51,184 nucleotides of DNA, taken from NCBI GenBank assembly GCA_934096535.1, contig CAKOMC010000004.1, positions 1 to 51,184 of the forward strand. The letters run 5' to 3'. The stretch comes from an uncultured Bacilli bacterium (lineage in GTDB: Bacteria; Bacillota_I; Bacilli_A; RF39; UBA660). Position 1 is the stretch's first letter. The number at the start of each line of letters is the position of its first letter. A program made the position numbers and the translations under genes. Under the pieces are notes generated by a model. The model did no database searches. It worked only from the letters and a program-made list of their open reading frames with translations, and was not told the DNA's origin. This document shows positions 16,736 through 24,973 of the stretch, one piece after another.

Positions 16736-18394
16736 ATGGAAAACAATAATGAAACAGTAAATACTGAAAACATTAATTGCAACAACGATTTACAAAGTAA
16801 CAACATAGATAATAACCCGAAGAAGGCTAACAAAAAGAAAAGTCTTATAATAATTACTATTATATTAGTTATTATAGTAGCCGGAGTTCTTGTATTTCTA
16901 AAAGTAAAAAAGAATAATAGTAAACCTGATGATAACAAGCAAAATCAAGTTAAAGTAAAAAGAGAAAATAAATATAGTGAATATCAATTAAAAGATAATA
17001 CTCTATCTAATTTTGATTTATACTTCTTACAATTAGAAAATAATAAAAAGAATATGATTTATAGTCCTTTATCTATTAAATATGTTTTAGAAATGTTAAA
17101 TAGTGGCGCAGAGGGAGAAACTAAAAACCAAATAACTGATATTTTAGGTACTTATGTTAATAAGAAATATACTAATAATAGAAATATGTCTTTTGCTAAT
17201 GCTTTATTTGTCAGAAATAGTTATAAAGATAGTATTAAAACATCTTATATTGATACTTTATTAAATCAATATAATGCTACTGTAGCATATGATGATTTTA
17301 AGAGCGCCAATACAATTAATAATTGGGTAAGTAATAAAACATTTAAATTAATTAATAATGCTTTTAATGATAGTGATATTAAAAATTATGACTTTGTGTT
17401 AGCCAATGCCCTAGCTATTGATATGGATTGGGTTAATAAAATTCAAGATTTATATAATCCTTATATTGTCGATTATAAACATGAAAAATTTTATGAATAT
17501 GTTACTCCCCTTACCGAATCAGGATATCGTGAACTTGCTTTTAAAGATTATAACAAAAAAACTAACGCGGTAGAATTTTCAGCCGTTGTTAATAAATATG
17601 ATATTATAAATGAATTAGGCGAAGATAATATTAGGAAAACTGTTAGTGATGATTATAATGCTTGGTTAAAAAATGGTGGTAATGATTCTTATGCTATGTG
17701 TGGTGAAAATGCTACTGAGGATAAATTAGATTTAGATAAATATGTTAAAGAATTAAGTGCTAATTATCAAACTATTAGTAGTTCAACAGATTTTCAATTC
17801 TATGTTGATGATAGTGTTAAAGTATTTGCTAAAGATTTAAAAAAATATAATGGTACAACTTTACAATATATTGGAATTATGCCAACTGATGGTAATTTAA
17901 GTACTTATATTAAAAATACTAATGCTAATTCTTTAAGTGAACTTATTGGTAAAATTAAACCACTCACTTTTGATAGCTTTAAAGATAGAGTAATTACTGA
18001 TATTCATGGATATATTCCGATGTTTAAATTTGATTATCAATTAGATTTAGTCAATGATTTAAATACTTTAGGAATTAAAGATGTCTTTGATAGTAATAAA
18101 GCTAATCTTTCTAATTTAACTACTGATAAGGCTTATATAAGTGATGCTAAGCATAAAGCTACTATTGATTTTTCTAACGATGGTATTAAGGCTGGTGCCT
18201 TTACTGCTGGTGGTGGCGCTGGTGCTGGGGGCTGTGGTTATGATTATCAATTTAAAGTTCCAGTTGAAAATATTGATTTAACTTTTGATAAACCTTATAT
18301 GTTTATTATTAGGGATAAAGATACTAATGAAGTTTGGTTTGCAGGTACAGTTTATGAACCAACTGAATATAATCCTACTGCAGGTTTAGAATAG
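16736..18394 (+). CDS. Membrane-anchored serpin (serine protease inhibitor family)
   Basis: 552 residues. An Asn-rich cytoplasmic tail precedes one membrane helix (37-55), so the serpin domain faces out. Serpin hallmarks are NMIYSPLSIKYVLEMLNSGAEG (106-127), YIGIMPTDG (378-386) and, at the end, HKATIDFSNDGIKAGAFTAG then FDKPYMFIIRDKDTNEVWFAG (517-537). The reactive loop is about 481-512, unusually rich in Gly/Ala (AGGGAGAGGCGYDYQ). The hinge is GIKAGA where inhibitory serpins usually have GTEAAA, so inhibition may be altered. Length suggests an insert of some 80 residues in the middle (about 240-345). Bacterial serpins in gut species are thought to block host or microbial proteases. It has its own promoter and terminator. 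Confidence 0.92.
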   Translation: MENNNETVNTENINCNNDLQSNNIDNNPKKANKKKSLIIITIILVIIVAGVLVFLKVKKNNSKPDDNKQNQVKVKRENKYSEYQLKDNTLSNFDLYFLQLENNKKNMIYSPLSIKYVLEMLNSGAEGETKNQITDILGTYVNKKYTNNRNMSFANALFVRNSYKDSIKTSYIDTLLNQYNATVAYDDFKSANTINNWVSNKTFKLINNAFNDSDIKNYDFVLANALAIDMDWVNKIQDLYNPYIVDYKHEKFYEYVTPLTESGYRELAFKDYNKKTNAVEFSAVVNKYDIINELGEDNIRKTVSDDYNAWLKNGGNDSYAMCGENATEDKLDLDKYVKELSANYQTISSSTDFQFYVDDSVKVFAKDLKKYNGTTLQYIGIMPTDGNLSTYIKNTNANSLSELIGKIKPLTFDSFKDRVITDIHGYIPMFKFDYQLDLVNDLNTLGIKDVFDSNKANLSNLTTDKAYISDAKHKATIDFSNDGIKAGAFTAGGGAGAGGCGYDYQFKVPVENIDLTFDKPYMFIIRDKDTNEVWFAGTVYEPTEYNPTAGLE

Positions 18395-18406
18395 TTAAAG
18401 AAACTA

Positions 18407-18451
18407 AAAATGTAATATTAATTATAGAAATATGATTAAGTATTACATTTT
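18407..18451 (+). terminator. Serpin terminator
   Basis: AAAATGTAATA (18407-18417) pairs with TATTACATTTT (18441-18451) and runs into further T. It starts 12 nt past the TAG. Confidence 0.75.
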
Positions 18452-18586
18452 TTTATTTTCTAACTTTAAAAAGCAGTCAAAATGGCTACTTCATTTAATT
18501 TATCACTTATATCTTTTATTTCTTAGAGTACTATTTATATTTATTAAAAGTTATAGCAACTTATAATTCATAAGCTATACTCATTA

Positions 18587-19081
18587 CTAGTTATTTTTTA
18601 ATAATTGTATTATAGAAATAATATTTACAACGATATTCATAAAATCAAAACCTGCAAAAATATAAGATTTTATATATAAATCATAAGCAAGCCAAAGTAT
18701 CATCGTCAAAATAATCAAATACTTAAATTTAATTATATCTTGAGTATTCATTAATGAAATGTAAATAATTGTACTTATTAACGGCAATAAGCCTATTAAT
18801 CCTAAATTATTAAAAGATAATGATAAAGTTATTGCTATAATTATTAATATAATCTTTGTTATATTACTTAATTTTTCTTTATAACACAAAATATTTCTTA
18901 TACAGCTTACAGCATTAATTATAGCACCAGTAATTCCACCCAAAATGATATTACTTAATACCGATAACCCTATTTGTATGGTTTGAACATATAATATTTT
19001 TTTCTTTTGCTTTAAATAACCAGAGTAAACCATTATTAGTGAGGCAATTAAAGCTACTATATTTCCTATAATTAATTTCAT
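18587..19081 (-). CDS. YgjV-type inner membrane protein
   Basis: 164 residues of mostly hydrophobic sequence with about five membrane segments. The opening GNIVALIASLIMVYSGYLKQKK and the later SNIILGGITGAIINAVSCIRN match the Imp-YgjV family of small polytopic proteins of unknown function. AAGGGAT is placed 9 nt before the ATG. It is a single gene between the serpin terminator and an untranslated stretch. The end of another reading frame (KNFGNMMSELRDN, ending 19085) lies directly before its start and may be a gene remnant. Confidence 0.75.
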   Translation of the reverse strand: MKLIIGNIVALIASLIMVYSGYLKQKKKILYVQTIQIGLSVLSNIILGGITGAIINAVSCIRNILCYKEKLSNITKIILIIIAITLSLSFNNLGLIGLLPLISTIIYISLMNTQDIIKFKYLIILTMILWLAYDLYIKSYIFAGFDFMNIVVNIISIIQLLKNN

Positions 19082-19414
19082 TATTAGTTATCCCTTAATT
19101 CTGACATCATATTTCCAAAGTTTTTTCTGTTTTCTTTTGTAATGCTACTTCAGATATTTTAATTATATCAAATATATATTTATGTTTTAATGAAAGTTTA
19201 GACTTATTTATATATTTCCTTAATTTTAAAAGTAACTTTCACTTTTTATATTTACTGAAATTTACTTTTAGAATTTAAAAAAGCTAGAAATATTTAACCC
19301 TATTTTTAACGGTTTAAATAATCTAGTTTTTTAATGTTTCAATAATTATCTGGCTTCACAACTGAAATTTAGTTTTGAAATTAACCACCAAAAGGCTTAA
19401 ATAAAAGATTAAAT
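19082..19414. other. Intergenic stretch, no intact gene
   Basis: Holds the leader of the ygjV-type gene with a possible gene remnant (minus frame ending SELRDN then stop) and the mntP terminator at 19277-19332. I see nothing else in it. Confidence 0.5.
19277..19332 (-). terminator. Terminator of dacF-mntP
   Basis: A long imperfect stem of about 20 bp (AAAAAAGCTAGA... with ...TCTAGTTTTTT) enclosing a 12-nt loop, with T-runs on both strands, so it can act both ways. Confidence 0.65.
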
Positions 19415-19948
19415 CTAGAAGATTAAGATTTTAAAGCCTATTATAATCAGGATAATCCCCCCTACTACTTGCGGTTTATTAGATATTTTACTACCAAAAT
19501 AATTACCTAAATAAGGACCTATAAAACACATAAGAAAAGTAACAGAGCCAATTAAGGTAAGAGAAATTAACATACTAACTTTTAGAAAAGCAAAAGATAA
19601 ACCAACAGCAAAGGCATCTAGAGAAGTAGCTATTCCTAAGATAAGAAGGTTTTTAAAATTAATATTATAATTTAACTCTTCTTCCTTATTTATTACCATA
19701 TTAAGACCAATTAAACTTAAGATTATAAAAGAAATAAATTTAGTAAGAAATGTTACCTGGGAATTAAAATTATAAGCAACTAGAAATCCAAACATAGGCA
19801 TTATAACTTGTAAAGTACTAAAGGTAAGAGCAATCTTTAATTTGTTTAATAGATTAAGATATTGGTATTTAAGCCCTAAAGTAATAGATACTACAAAAGC
19901 ATCACAAGCAAGACCGACTGCTATTAAAAATAGTTCAAAAATAGTCAT
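19415..19948 (-). CDS. mntP: Putative manganese efflux pump MntP
   Basis: 177 residues, six predicted membrane helices in two similar halves. ACDAFVVSITLGLK near the start and TSLDAFAVGLSFAFL near residue 115 are the repeated Asp-bearing helices of MntP (DUF204). The family exports Mn2+ to protect against excess. It starts 1 nt after the stop of the carboxypeptidase gene, so it is co-transcribed. No yybP-ykoY riboswitch is visible directly before it, unlike many mntP genes. Confidence 0.93.
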   Translation of the reverse strand: MTIFELFLIAVGLACDAFVVSITLGLKYQYLNLLNKLKIALTFSTLQVIMPMFGFLVAYNFNSQVTFLTKFISFIILSLIGLNMVINKEEELNYNINFKNLLILGIATSLDAFAVGLSFAFLKVSMLISLTLIGSVTFLMCFIGPYLGNYFGSKISNKPQVVGGIILIIIGFKILIF

Positions 19949-19949
19949 A

Positions 19950-21101
19950 TTAAATTTTATTTATTTTCTTACCCCTAATAATAGTTAAGAAATTTTCTAA
20001 AAAAGTTGTCCAAAGATTAGATTTTTCTATATCATAAGATATTGTTACATCTTCTTCTCTAACAATTAAACCTTCATTATCTAATATTTCTACAGTTCCT
20101 ACTTTGGTACCAGCTCTAAGAGGTGCAGTTAATTTACCTACTTTTAAGTTATAAGTATAGTTTGGAGCTTCTTTTTCTTTACTAATTAATTCAGTAACCG
20201 GATTTCTAACAACGATTTTAGCGGTCTTTTGTTTACTTTTATCAATATAGATATTACCTAGTTCTTGATTTTTATCTAAAATCGTATTAAGTTTAAAGGA
20301 ATTAAAAGCATAATTTAACATATTAGTTGTTTCACTACTTCTAATATCACTGGATGGTTCTCCCATAACAACAGTAATATAACGCACATTATTTTTCTTA
20401 GCAGTAGCGGTCAAACAGTAGCCAGCTTCTTTAGTGTAACCAGTTTTTAGACCATCAACCCCTTTAAAAAAGCGAACTAATTTATTAGTGTTAACCAACC
20501 AAGTTCTAGAACCATCGGGTTTATTAAAATAATCTTCATAAATAGATGTATAATTTAATATCTTTTCATGATTAATTAAGTTACTAGCCATAATTGCCAT
20601 ATCATAAGCCGAACTATAATGGTTATCTGCATGAAGACCATGAGGATTAATAAAATGGGTATTTGAAAGTCCTAAGTCTTCGGCTTTTTTATTCATCATA
20701 TCCACAAAATTTTCAACACTGCCGCCAATATATTCAGCAAGGGCAATAGCGCCATCATTAGCCGAAGCGATACTAACACCTTTAATTATTTCTTCTAATC
20801 GAATGTTACTACCGGCTTCTAAAAACATCTGAGACCCACCCATATCAGCCGCTCTTTTAGAAATAGTTACCATATCATCTAAAGAGATTTTACCATTGTC
20901 AATGGCTTCAAATGTCAGTAAAAGAGTCATAATTTTAGTCATCGAAGCCGGTTCTAAACGCTCATTGCTATTCTTTTCAAAGATAACTTTACCAGTAGTT
21001 GGTTCCATGATAATAGCGCTCTTAGCATTACTAGCTAAATCCAGAGCCAAGACTGAAAAGGGACAAACAAGTAAGACTAATAAAAAATATATCTTTTTCA
21101 T
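19950..21101 (-). CDS. D-alanyl-D-alanine carboxypeptidase (PBP5/DacF type)
   Basis: 383 residues with a signal peptide (MKKIYFLLVLLVCPFSVLAL). The three penicillin-binding motifs are present: SxxK in SMTK (near residue 53), SxN in SAND (about 112) and KTG in DGLKTGYTKEAGYC (about 220). A C-terminal PBP5-like beta domain follows (TAPLRAGTKVGTVEI), ending in a basic amphipathic tail that usually holds the enzyme at the membrane. It trims the terminal D-Ala of peptidoglycan stem peptides. SpoIIA-linked DacF and vegetative DacA/DacB look alike, so I give no symbol. AGAGGT precedes the ATG. Confidence 0.95.
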   Translation of the reverse strand: MKKIYFLLVLLVCPFSVLALDLASNAKSAIIMEPTTGKVIFEKNSNERLEPASMTKIMTLLLTFEAIDNGKISLDDMVTISKRAADMGGSQMFLEAGSNIRLEEIIKGVSIASANDGAIALAEYIGGSVENFVDMMNKKAEDLGLSNTHFINPHGLHADNHYSSAYDMAIMASNLINHEKILNYTSIYEDYFNKPDGSRTWLVNTNKLVRFFKGVDGLKTGYTKEAGYCLTATAKKNNVRYITVVMGEPSSDIRSSETTNMLNYAFNSFKLNTILDKNQELGNIYIDKSKQKTAKIVVRNPVTELISKEKEAPNYTYNLKVGKLTAPLRAGTKVGTVEILDNEGLIVREEDVTISYDIEKSNLWTTFLENFLTIIRGKKINKI

Positions 21102-21192
21102 AAATAATTACCTCTATTAAAATTTATGAAAAAAAGAAGACTTTATTACTTTTAAATATCCTCTTATAATTATTTTCTCATTTTTAAATATT

Positions 21193-21841
21193 CTAGATAC
21201 CATCAACTGCATTTTCATATAACCATTCTTTTAATGGTGTCATATCATTAGTTTCATAGTAATTAATAAGATATCCTAAATATTCAGCGATTCTTTCAAC
21301 GGGAATAGAGATAATACCCTGACCACTTTTTATCATTTCTTTGTTAGCCACTATGTTTGCTACTCTTTTATTACCGTCTAAAAACATTTGACTTCTTTGA
21401 ATCCAACAAAATATAGAAAGACAGCGATCTAAGGCATTTTCTATTTTTAGTATTTCCTGTAACAGAGCAGTATAATCACACTCACTTGGTAATTTTGGAC
21501 GCCATGAAGTTCCCGTTATTCCTACTCCTCTATTGCGAAAATCACCCAATGGCAAAATATTTTGACCCTTACAAACTTCAAAATGGATTTTTTTTATATA
21601 ATCTATATTAAGTTCTTCGTCTAAAGAATCCATTACATAAGACCAGGCGTCCTTTAATCCTTTTATTTTAAATATCATCGACCGAAATTTTACCGGTGTT
21701 AACATTATTCATAAAAGCATAGGTATCAATGAGTGTTACAGCAATTCCTTCTAAATTAGCACTTCTATAAATATTATCTACTAACTTTCTTTTTGCAAAA
21801 AAAATGTTATCTTCTCTTGACATATTGTATTTACTTTTCAT
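21193..21841 (-). pseudogene. Fic-domain protein, frameshifted and lacking the catalytic His
   Basis: From the ATG at 21841 (SD GGAGGTG) the first frame reads MKSKYNMSREDNIFFAKRK and SANLEGIAVT, then stops at 21668. The Fic core continues in the next frame: KIKGLKDAWSYVMDSL, GDFRNRGVGITG (the beta-hairpin flap) and QMFLDGNKRVANIVANK. SANLEG fits the (S/T)xxxE(G/N) inhibitory motif of class II Fic proteins. Where active Fic enzymes have HxFx(D/E)GN(G/K)R there is QMFLDGNKR, so the catalytic His is Gln. Fic enzymes transfer AMP to target proteins; this one is probably inactive in AMPylation even if the frameshift were bypassed (+1 at ATT-TAA). Confidence 0.85.
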
Positions 21842-22003
21842 TTGTCTTCACCTCCACTACATTTTACTATAAACAATTTTTATTGAAAAGTATAAAATAC
21901 GGTTAGATGCCCTTTATTTATAAAAAATTGATAAAAGACACTCTAATATTTTATATATTCATGAATATTACTAAATACTTTTTTCCTAAAAGATTTAGAT
22001 TTA

Positions 22004-22012
22004 TGTTACAAT
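22004..22012 (+). promoter_or_regulatory. Extended -10 before the 22095 gene
   Basis: TGTTACAAT; a weak -35 only. A start near 22019 gives a leader of about 75 nt that contains the hairpin described at 22038-22094. Confidence 0.5.
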
Positions 22013-22037
22013 TAAAAATATAGAAAGAAATATAAGC

Positions 22038-22094
22038 AAAAGGAGTATTAAATACTATCTCTTTCTAACGAATAGTATTTATGTAATTTAATTT
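22038..22094 (+). promoter_or_regulatory. Leader with SD, hairpin and start-stop codon pair
   Basis: AAAAGGAG (22038-22045) is 50 nt from the ATG at 22095, too far for normal initiation. Between them lies a perfect 10-bp stem (TAAATACTAT, 22049-22058, with 22072-22081) and then ATG-TAA (22081-22086). The loop CTTTCTA can also pair with TAGAAAG at 22021-22027. This could bring the SD nearer to the start or switch translation. Confidence 0.4.
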
Positions 22095-24011
22095 ATGAAT
22101 GACAGTGATAAAAAAAATAATCTTACCAACAGTAAGCAAGAATTACCCAAATTAAAAGATAATAAACAAGTTAAAACCAATAAAACTAGCGTTAAAAATA
22201 CCGTAAAAAACAAAAATACTAGTAATTCTAAAAAGAAGAAAGATGCTAATAAGGTTAACCCTTCTAAGAAAAAAACAAATAATAATAATCAACCAAAGAA
22301 AAATAATAACACTAAAACTTTAAATAGGTCTAAAAACACTACCCCAAAAGAAAATAAAGATATAGAAATTAAAAATATTAGTGATAATAAAGATATTAAA
22401 AAAGATAATAATAAAATTAAGGAAGATATTAATAAATATAAAATTAATACTACTAATAAAAAAGAAAATAACACTTTGAATAATAACGATAAAAAGATAA
22501 AAAGTCCAAAGAGTAAAAAAGAAGTAGTTAAAGAAACTATTAAAAAAATACCACAAGAAAAAATAATTATTAATGATAATTCTTCTAATAAAGATAAAAA
22601 CTTTAAAAATGAACTTAAAGATATCAATGCTAATAAAGAATTTGCCAAGGCTATCTGGGATACTGATGATATAACTGAAGCCATCAAAATAGAAGAAAAC
22701 AACCAAGAAAAACTAAATGAAGAGATTGATGAATTATTAATTAAAGAAAAGAAATATAACTTTTTTGAACCTTTTATCATTATTATCTTACTAATTCTTT
22801 GTTTCTTAGGACTTTACTTCATCTTATTTACTAAAGACAGTGCTATTATTAACAGTGCTCTTACTAATATTAATACTAATTTAACTACTTCTTTAAGTGA
22901 ATTAAATACTTTAAAAGAGGAATTAAACAAAGGAATTACCGGTACAGCTACCCTGGATACAACCAATAGCAATTATGCTAATTTAAAAGATTTTACTTAT
23001 AACTTTAGTCTTTATAATAAAAATAATAATTACTATGGGAATATTGAATTAAATAAAGATGAGAAAAACATTAATAACACCTATAGTTATTTAGATAAGA
23101 ATTTATATATATCTACCCCTCTTTATTACTACCCTATCGAAATTAATAATCCTATTAAAGTAAATCCCTTAAGTGTTAATTATAATAATTTAAATAATAA
23201 TATTGAAGTTATAAAAAATTATCTAACTAATAATATTAAATACACTAGTAGTAAGAAGGGCAAAGAAGAATTAAATGGTGAAAAGCTTAATGTCTTAATT
23301 TTGGATTTTTCTGAATATGACTTTAATAGTAGTGTTCAAAGCATTTTAAAAGCCATTGCAAACGATAGTGAATTATTAAAATCAATTTCTAAAAACATTG
23401 GTCTAGATGAGGTTACAGTTAATGAATTCTTTAATCAAAATATCCAATTAAATGGTAACTACCAAATAAAAATTTATACTAAAGGTTTCCTACAAACTTT
23501 TGCTGGCATTAAAATTTTTAATGATGATAAAGAAATTTTAGAATATCTCACTGATGGCAATACTACACTAAATATTTATGGTAAAAAAAAGACTAGTATT
23601 AATTTAAGTGATAATAAATTACTTATTTATATTGATGATATTAAATTAATTGATGTTAAAAATAATAAAAATAAAAAAGATTTAATTAATTTAGATTTCC
23701 AAATAAGTAATATTTTGGATAATTATCAAGGTAGCATGATTTTAACAAAAGAAGATAATAATAAAGGTAGTTTCCTATTTAGTTTTAAAAATACTAATAA
23801 TAATGATTATAATGCCGAAATTAAAATGGATTTAGTTTTTGGTAATAGTAAGGAAAATGCTTTTGATTATACCGATGCCGTATTAATAAATGATATTACA
23901 AAGGAAGAATTAAGTGATATTAAAAATAATTTATTTAATGCTATCTGGGATCAAGTTAACAATCCAAATGATGAATCTACTGAAAGTAACGAAACTGAAC
24001 CTAACAATTAG
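22095..24011 (+). CDS. Single-pass membrane protein with long Lys/Asn tail
   Basis: 638 residues. Residues 1-220 are almost wholly Lys, Asn, Asp and Ser, a disordered cytoplasmic tail ending in an acidic helix (AKAIWDTDDITEAIKIEENN). One membrane segment lies at 224-246 (EPFIIIILLILCFLGLYFIL). The outer ~390 residues are beta-rich with no cysteine-based or enzymatic motif I can name. An in-frame TAA directly before the ATG fixes the start region, and no normal SD is present. The opening MNDSDK matches MNDTDK of the next gene, so the two may be relatives or partners. It is one of several anchored proteins in 12464-25957. Confidence 0.75.
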   Translation: MNDSDKKNNLTNSKQELPKLKDNKQVKTNKTSVKNTVKNKNTSNSKKKKDANKVNPSKKKTNNNNQPKKNNNTKTLNRSKNTTPKENKDIEIKNISDNKDIKKDNNKIKEDINKYKINTTNKKENNTLNNNDKKIKSPKSKKEVVKETIKKIPQEKIIINDNSSNKDKNFKNELKDINANKEFAKAIWDTDDITEAIKIEENNQEKLNEEIDELLIKEKKYNFFEPFIIIILLILCFLGLYFILFTKDSAIINSALTNINTNLTTSLSELNTLKEELNKGITGTATLDTTNSNYANLKDFTYNFSLYNKNNNYYGNIELNKDEKNINNTYSYLDKNLYISTPLYYYPIEINNPIKVNPLSVNYNNLNNNIEVIKNYLTNNIKYTSSKKGKEELNGEKLNVLILDFSEYDFNSSVQSILKAIANDSELLKSISKNIGLDEVTVNEFFNQNIQLNGNYQIKIYTKGFLQTFAGIKIFNDDKEILEYLTDGNTTLNIYGKKKTSINLSDNKLLIYIDDIKLIDVKNNKNKKDLINLDFQISNILDNYQGSMILTKEDNNKGSFLFSFKNTNNNDYNAEIKMDLVFGNSKENAFDYTDAVLINDITKEELSDIKNNLFNAIWDQVNNPNDESTESNETEPNN

Positions 24012-24022
24012 GTTCTTTTTTT
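23997..24022 (+). terminator. Terminator overlapping the stop codon of the 22095 gene
   Basis: GAACCTAA (23997-24004), loop CAA, TTAGGTTC (24008-24015) and seven T. The TAG stop lies inside the right arm. Confidence 0.85.
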
Positions 24023-24211
24023 AATAAGTTCACTTTTAAAATTAGGGATATTTAAAAGCATTTTAAAACTAAATAAAGACACAATAAAATACTGTTAAAA
24101 TAATCTATTAGAAATCAAAGTTTATATATTAAGCCAGATAAAATATGCTTGCTTTTTCGTTAGATTTTTTGCCACTTTTTTAGGCTTTTGGTATTTTTTA
24201 AGTTTTTTTTA

Positions 24212-24220
24212 TGGTATAAT
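24212..24220 (+). promoter_or_regulatory. Extended -10 of the 24249 gene
   Basis: TGGTATAAT, a perfect -10 with TG extension; poor -35. GAGGAG precedes the ATG. Confidence 0.65.
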
Positions 24221-24248
24221 CACTAATATAAGAATATGAGGAGTAATT

Positions 24249-24914
24249 ATGAACGATACAGATAAAAGAAAAACTTTATATGATGAAATTTTTAAAAATG
24301 ATAAAGCACCTGAGGTTACAACAAATAATGGTAATCAAGAAATTAAAGATGCTATTGATAATAAAGAGTTTAGTAATAATGATATAGTTAATTTAGAAGA
24401 CATTTTTGTTTTTGACGATAAAGATAAAAATACGATACCAGAGGAAATTAAGGCTGATTCAAAACCAAAAGCTGGTAATGATGATAAGTATAATGATTTA
24501 ATTAATAACACTCTAATTGATTTAAAATTAGACTTAGAAAATATTAGTAAAGAGTCATCTGAACTTCAAAATATTAATTTAGACAATATAATAAAAGAGA
24601 ATGATGACATTAAACCTGAGGAAATTGTAGACACTAAAATAAAAAGCCCTGAAGTTCAAAATGATGATATTAATTCAAAAAAGGAAGCAGAATTCCAATT
24701 AGAAAAAGTTGTAGATTCTAAAGATAATTGTCAAACTGGAGAAAATAGCATTATTAAAACCGAAATAAATCAAGATGCAAAAATTCCAAAGGATATAGAA
24801 AGCAAAAAAGCCCAAAAAAGTTCTTGTTTCTGGATAAATTATGCTTTAGTTGCCGCTTTAGTGGCACTAGCTATTGTTAGTAGTTTAGCTTTCTTAATAC
24901 GCCAATTTAAATAA
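24249..24914 (+). CDS. Acidic tail-anchored membrane protein
   Basis: 221 residues. Residues 1-185 are acidic, Asn/Lys/Glu-rich and probably disordered, with repeated phrases such as KPEEIVDTKIKSPEVQNDD and EFQLEKVVDSKD. One membrane helix at the very end (about 192-214, INYALVAALVALAIVSSLAFL) leaves only RQFK beyond it, so nearly all of the protein is cytoplasmic. It shares its first residues and style with 22095-24011. It might bind the tail of that protein or recruit a cytoplasmic partner to the membrane. The family is not recognised. Confidence 0.7.
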   Translation: MNDTDKRKTLYDEIFKNDKAPEVTTNNGNQEIKDAIDNKEFSNNDIVNLEDIFVFDDKDKNTIPEEIKADSKPKAGNDDKYNDLINNTLIDLKLDLENISKESSELQNINLDNIIKENDDIKPEEIVDTKIKSPEVQNDDINSKKEAEFQLEKVVDSKDNCQTGENSIIKTEINQDAKIPKDIESKKAQKSSCFWINYALVAALVALAIVSSLAFLIRQFK

Positions 24915-24932
24915 CTAAATATTAATTAAAAC

Positions 24933-24973
24933 AAAAGTGTAATAATTAAAATGTAATTAATTGTTACACTTTT
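24933..24973. terminator. Two-way terminator between convergent genes
   Basis: AAAAGTGTAA (24933-24942) with TTACACTTTT (24964-24973); A and T runs on both sides serve 24249-24914 and 24974-25957. Confidence 0.8.

Noticed and set aside
19949..20040. yybP-ykoY manganese riboswitch before mntP
   Set aside because: mntP starts 1 nt after dacF, leaving no leader; no such fold is seen there.
22289..22780. Long open frames on the minus strand over the Lys/Asn-rich tail of the 22095 gene
   Set aside because: They are artefacts of the AAA/AAT-rich codons, which read as Phe/Leu/Ile on the other strand.
24040..24200. Second copy of the candidate small RNA before the 24249 gene
   Set aside because: AAGCCAGATAAAATATGCTTGC only loosely resembles 6121-6150 and has no paired partner.
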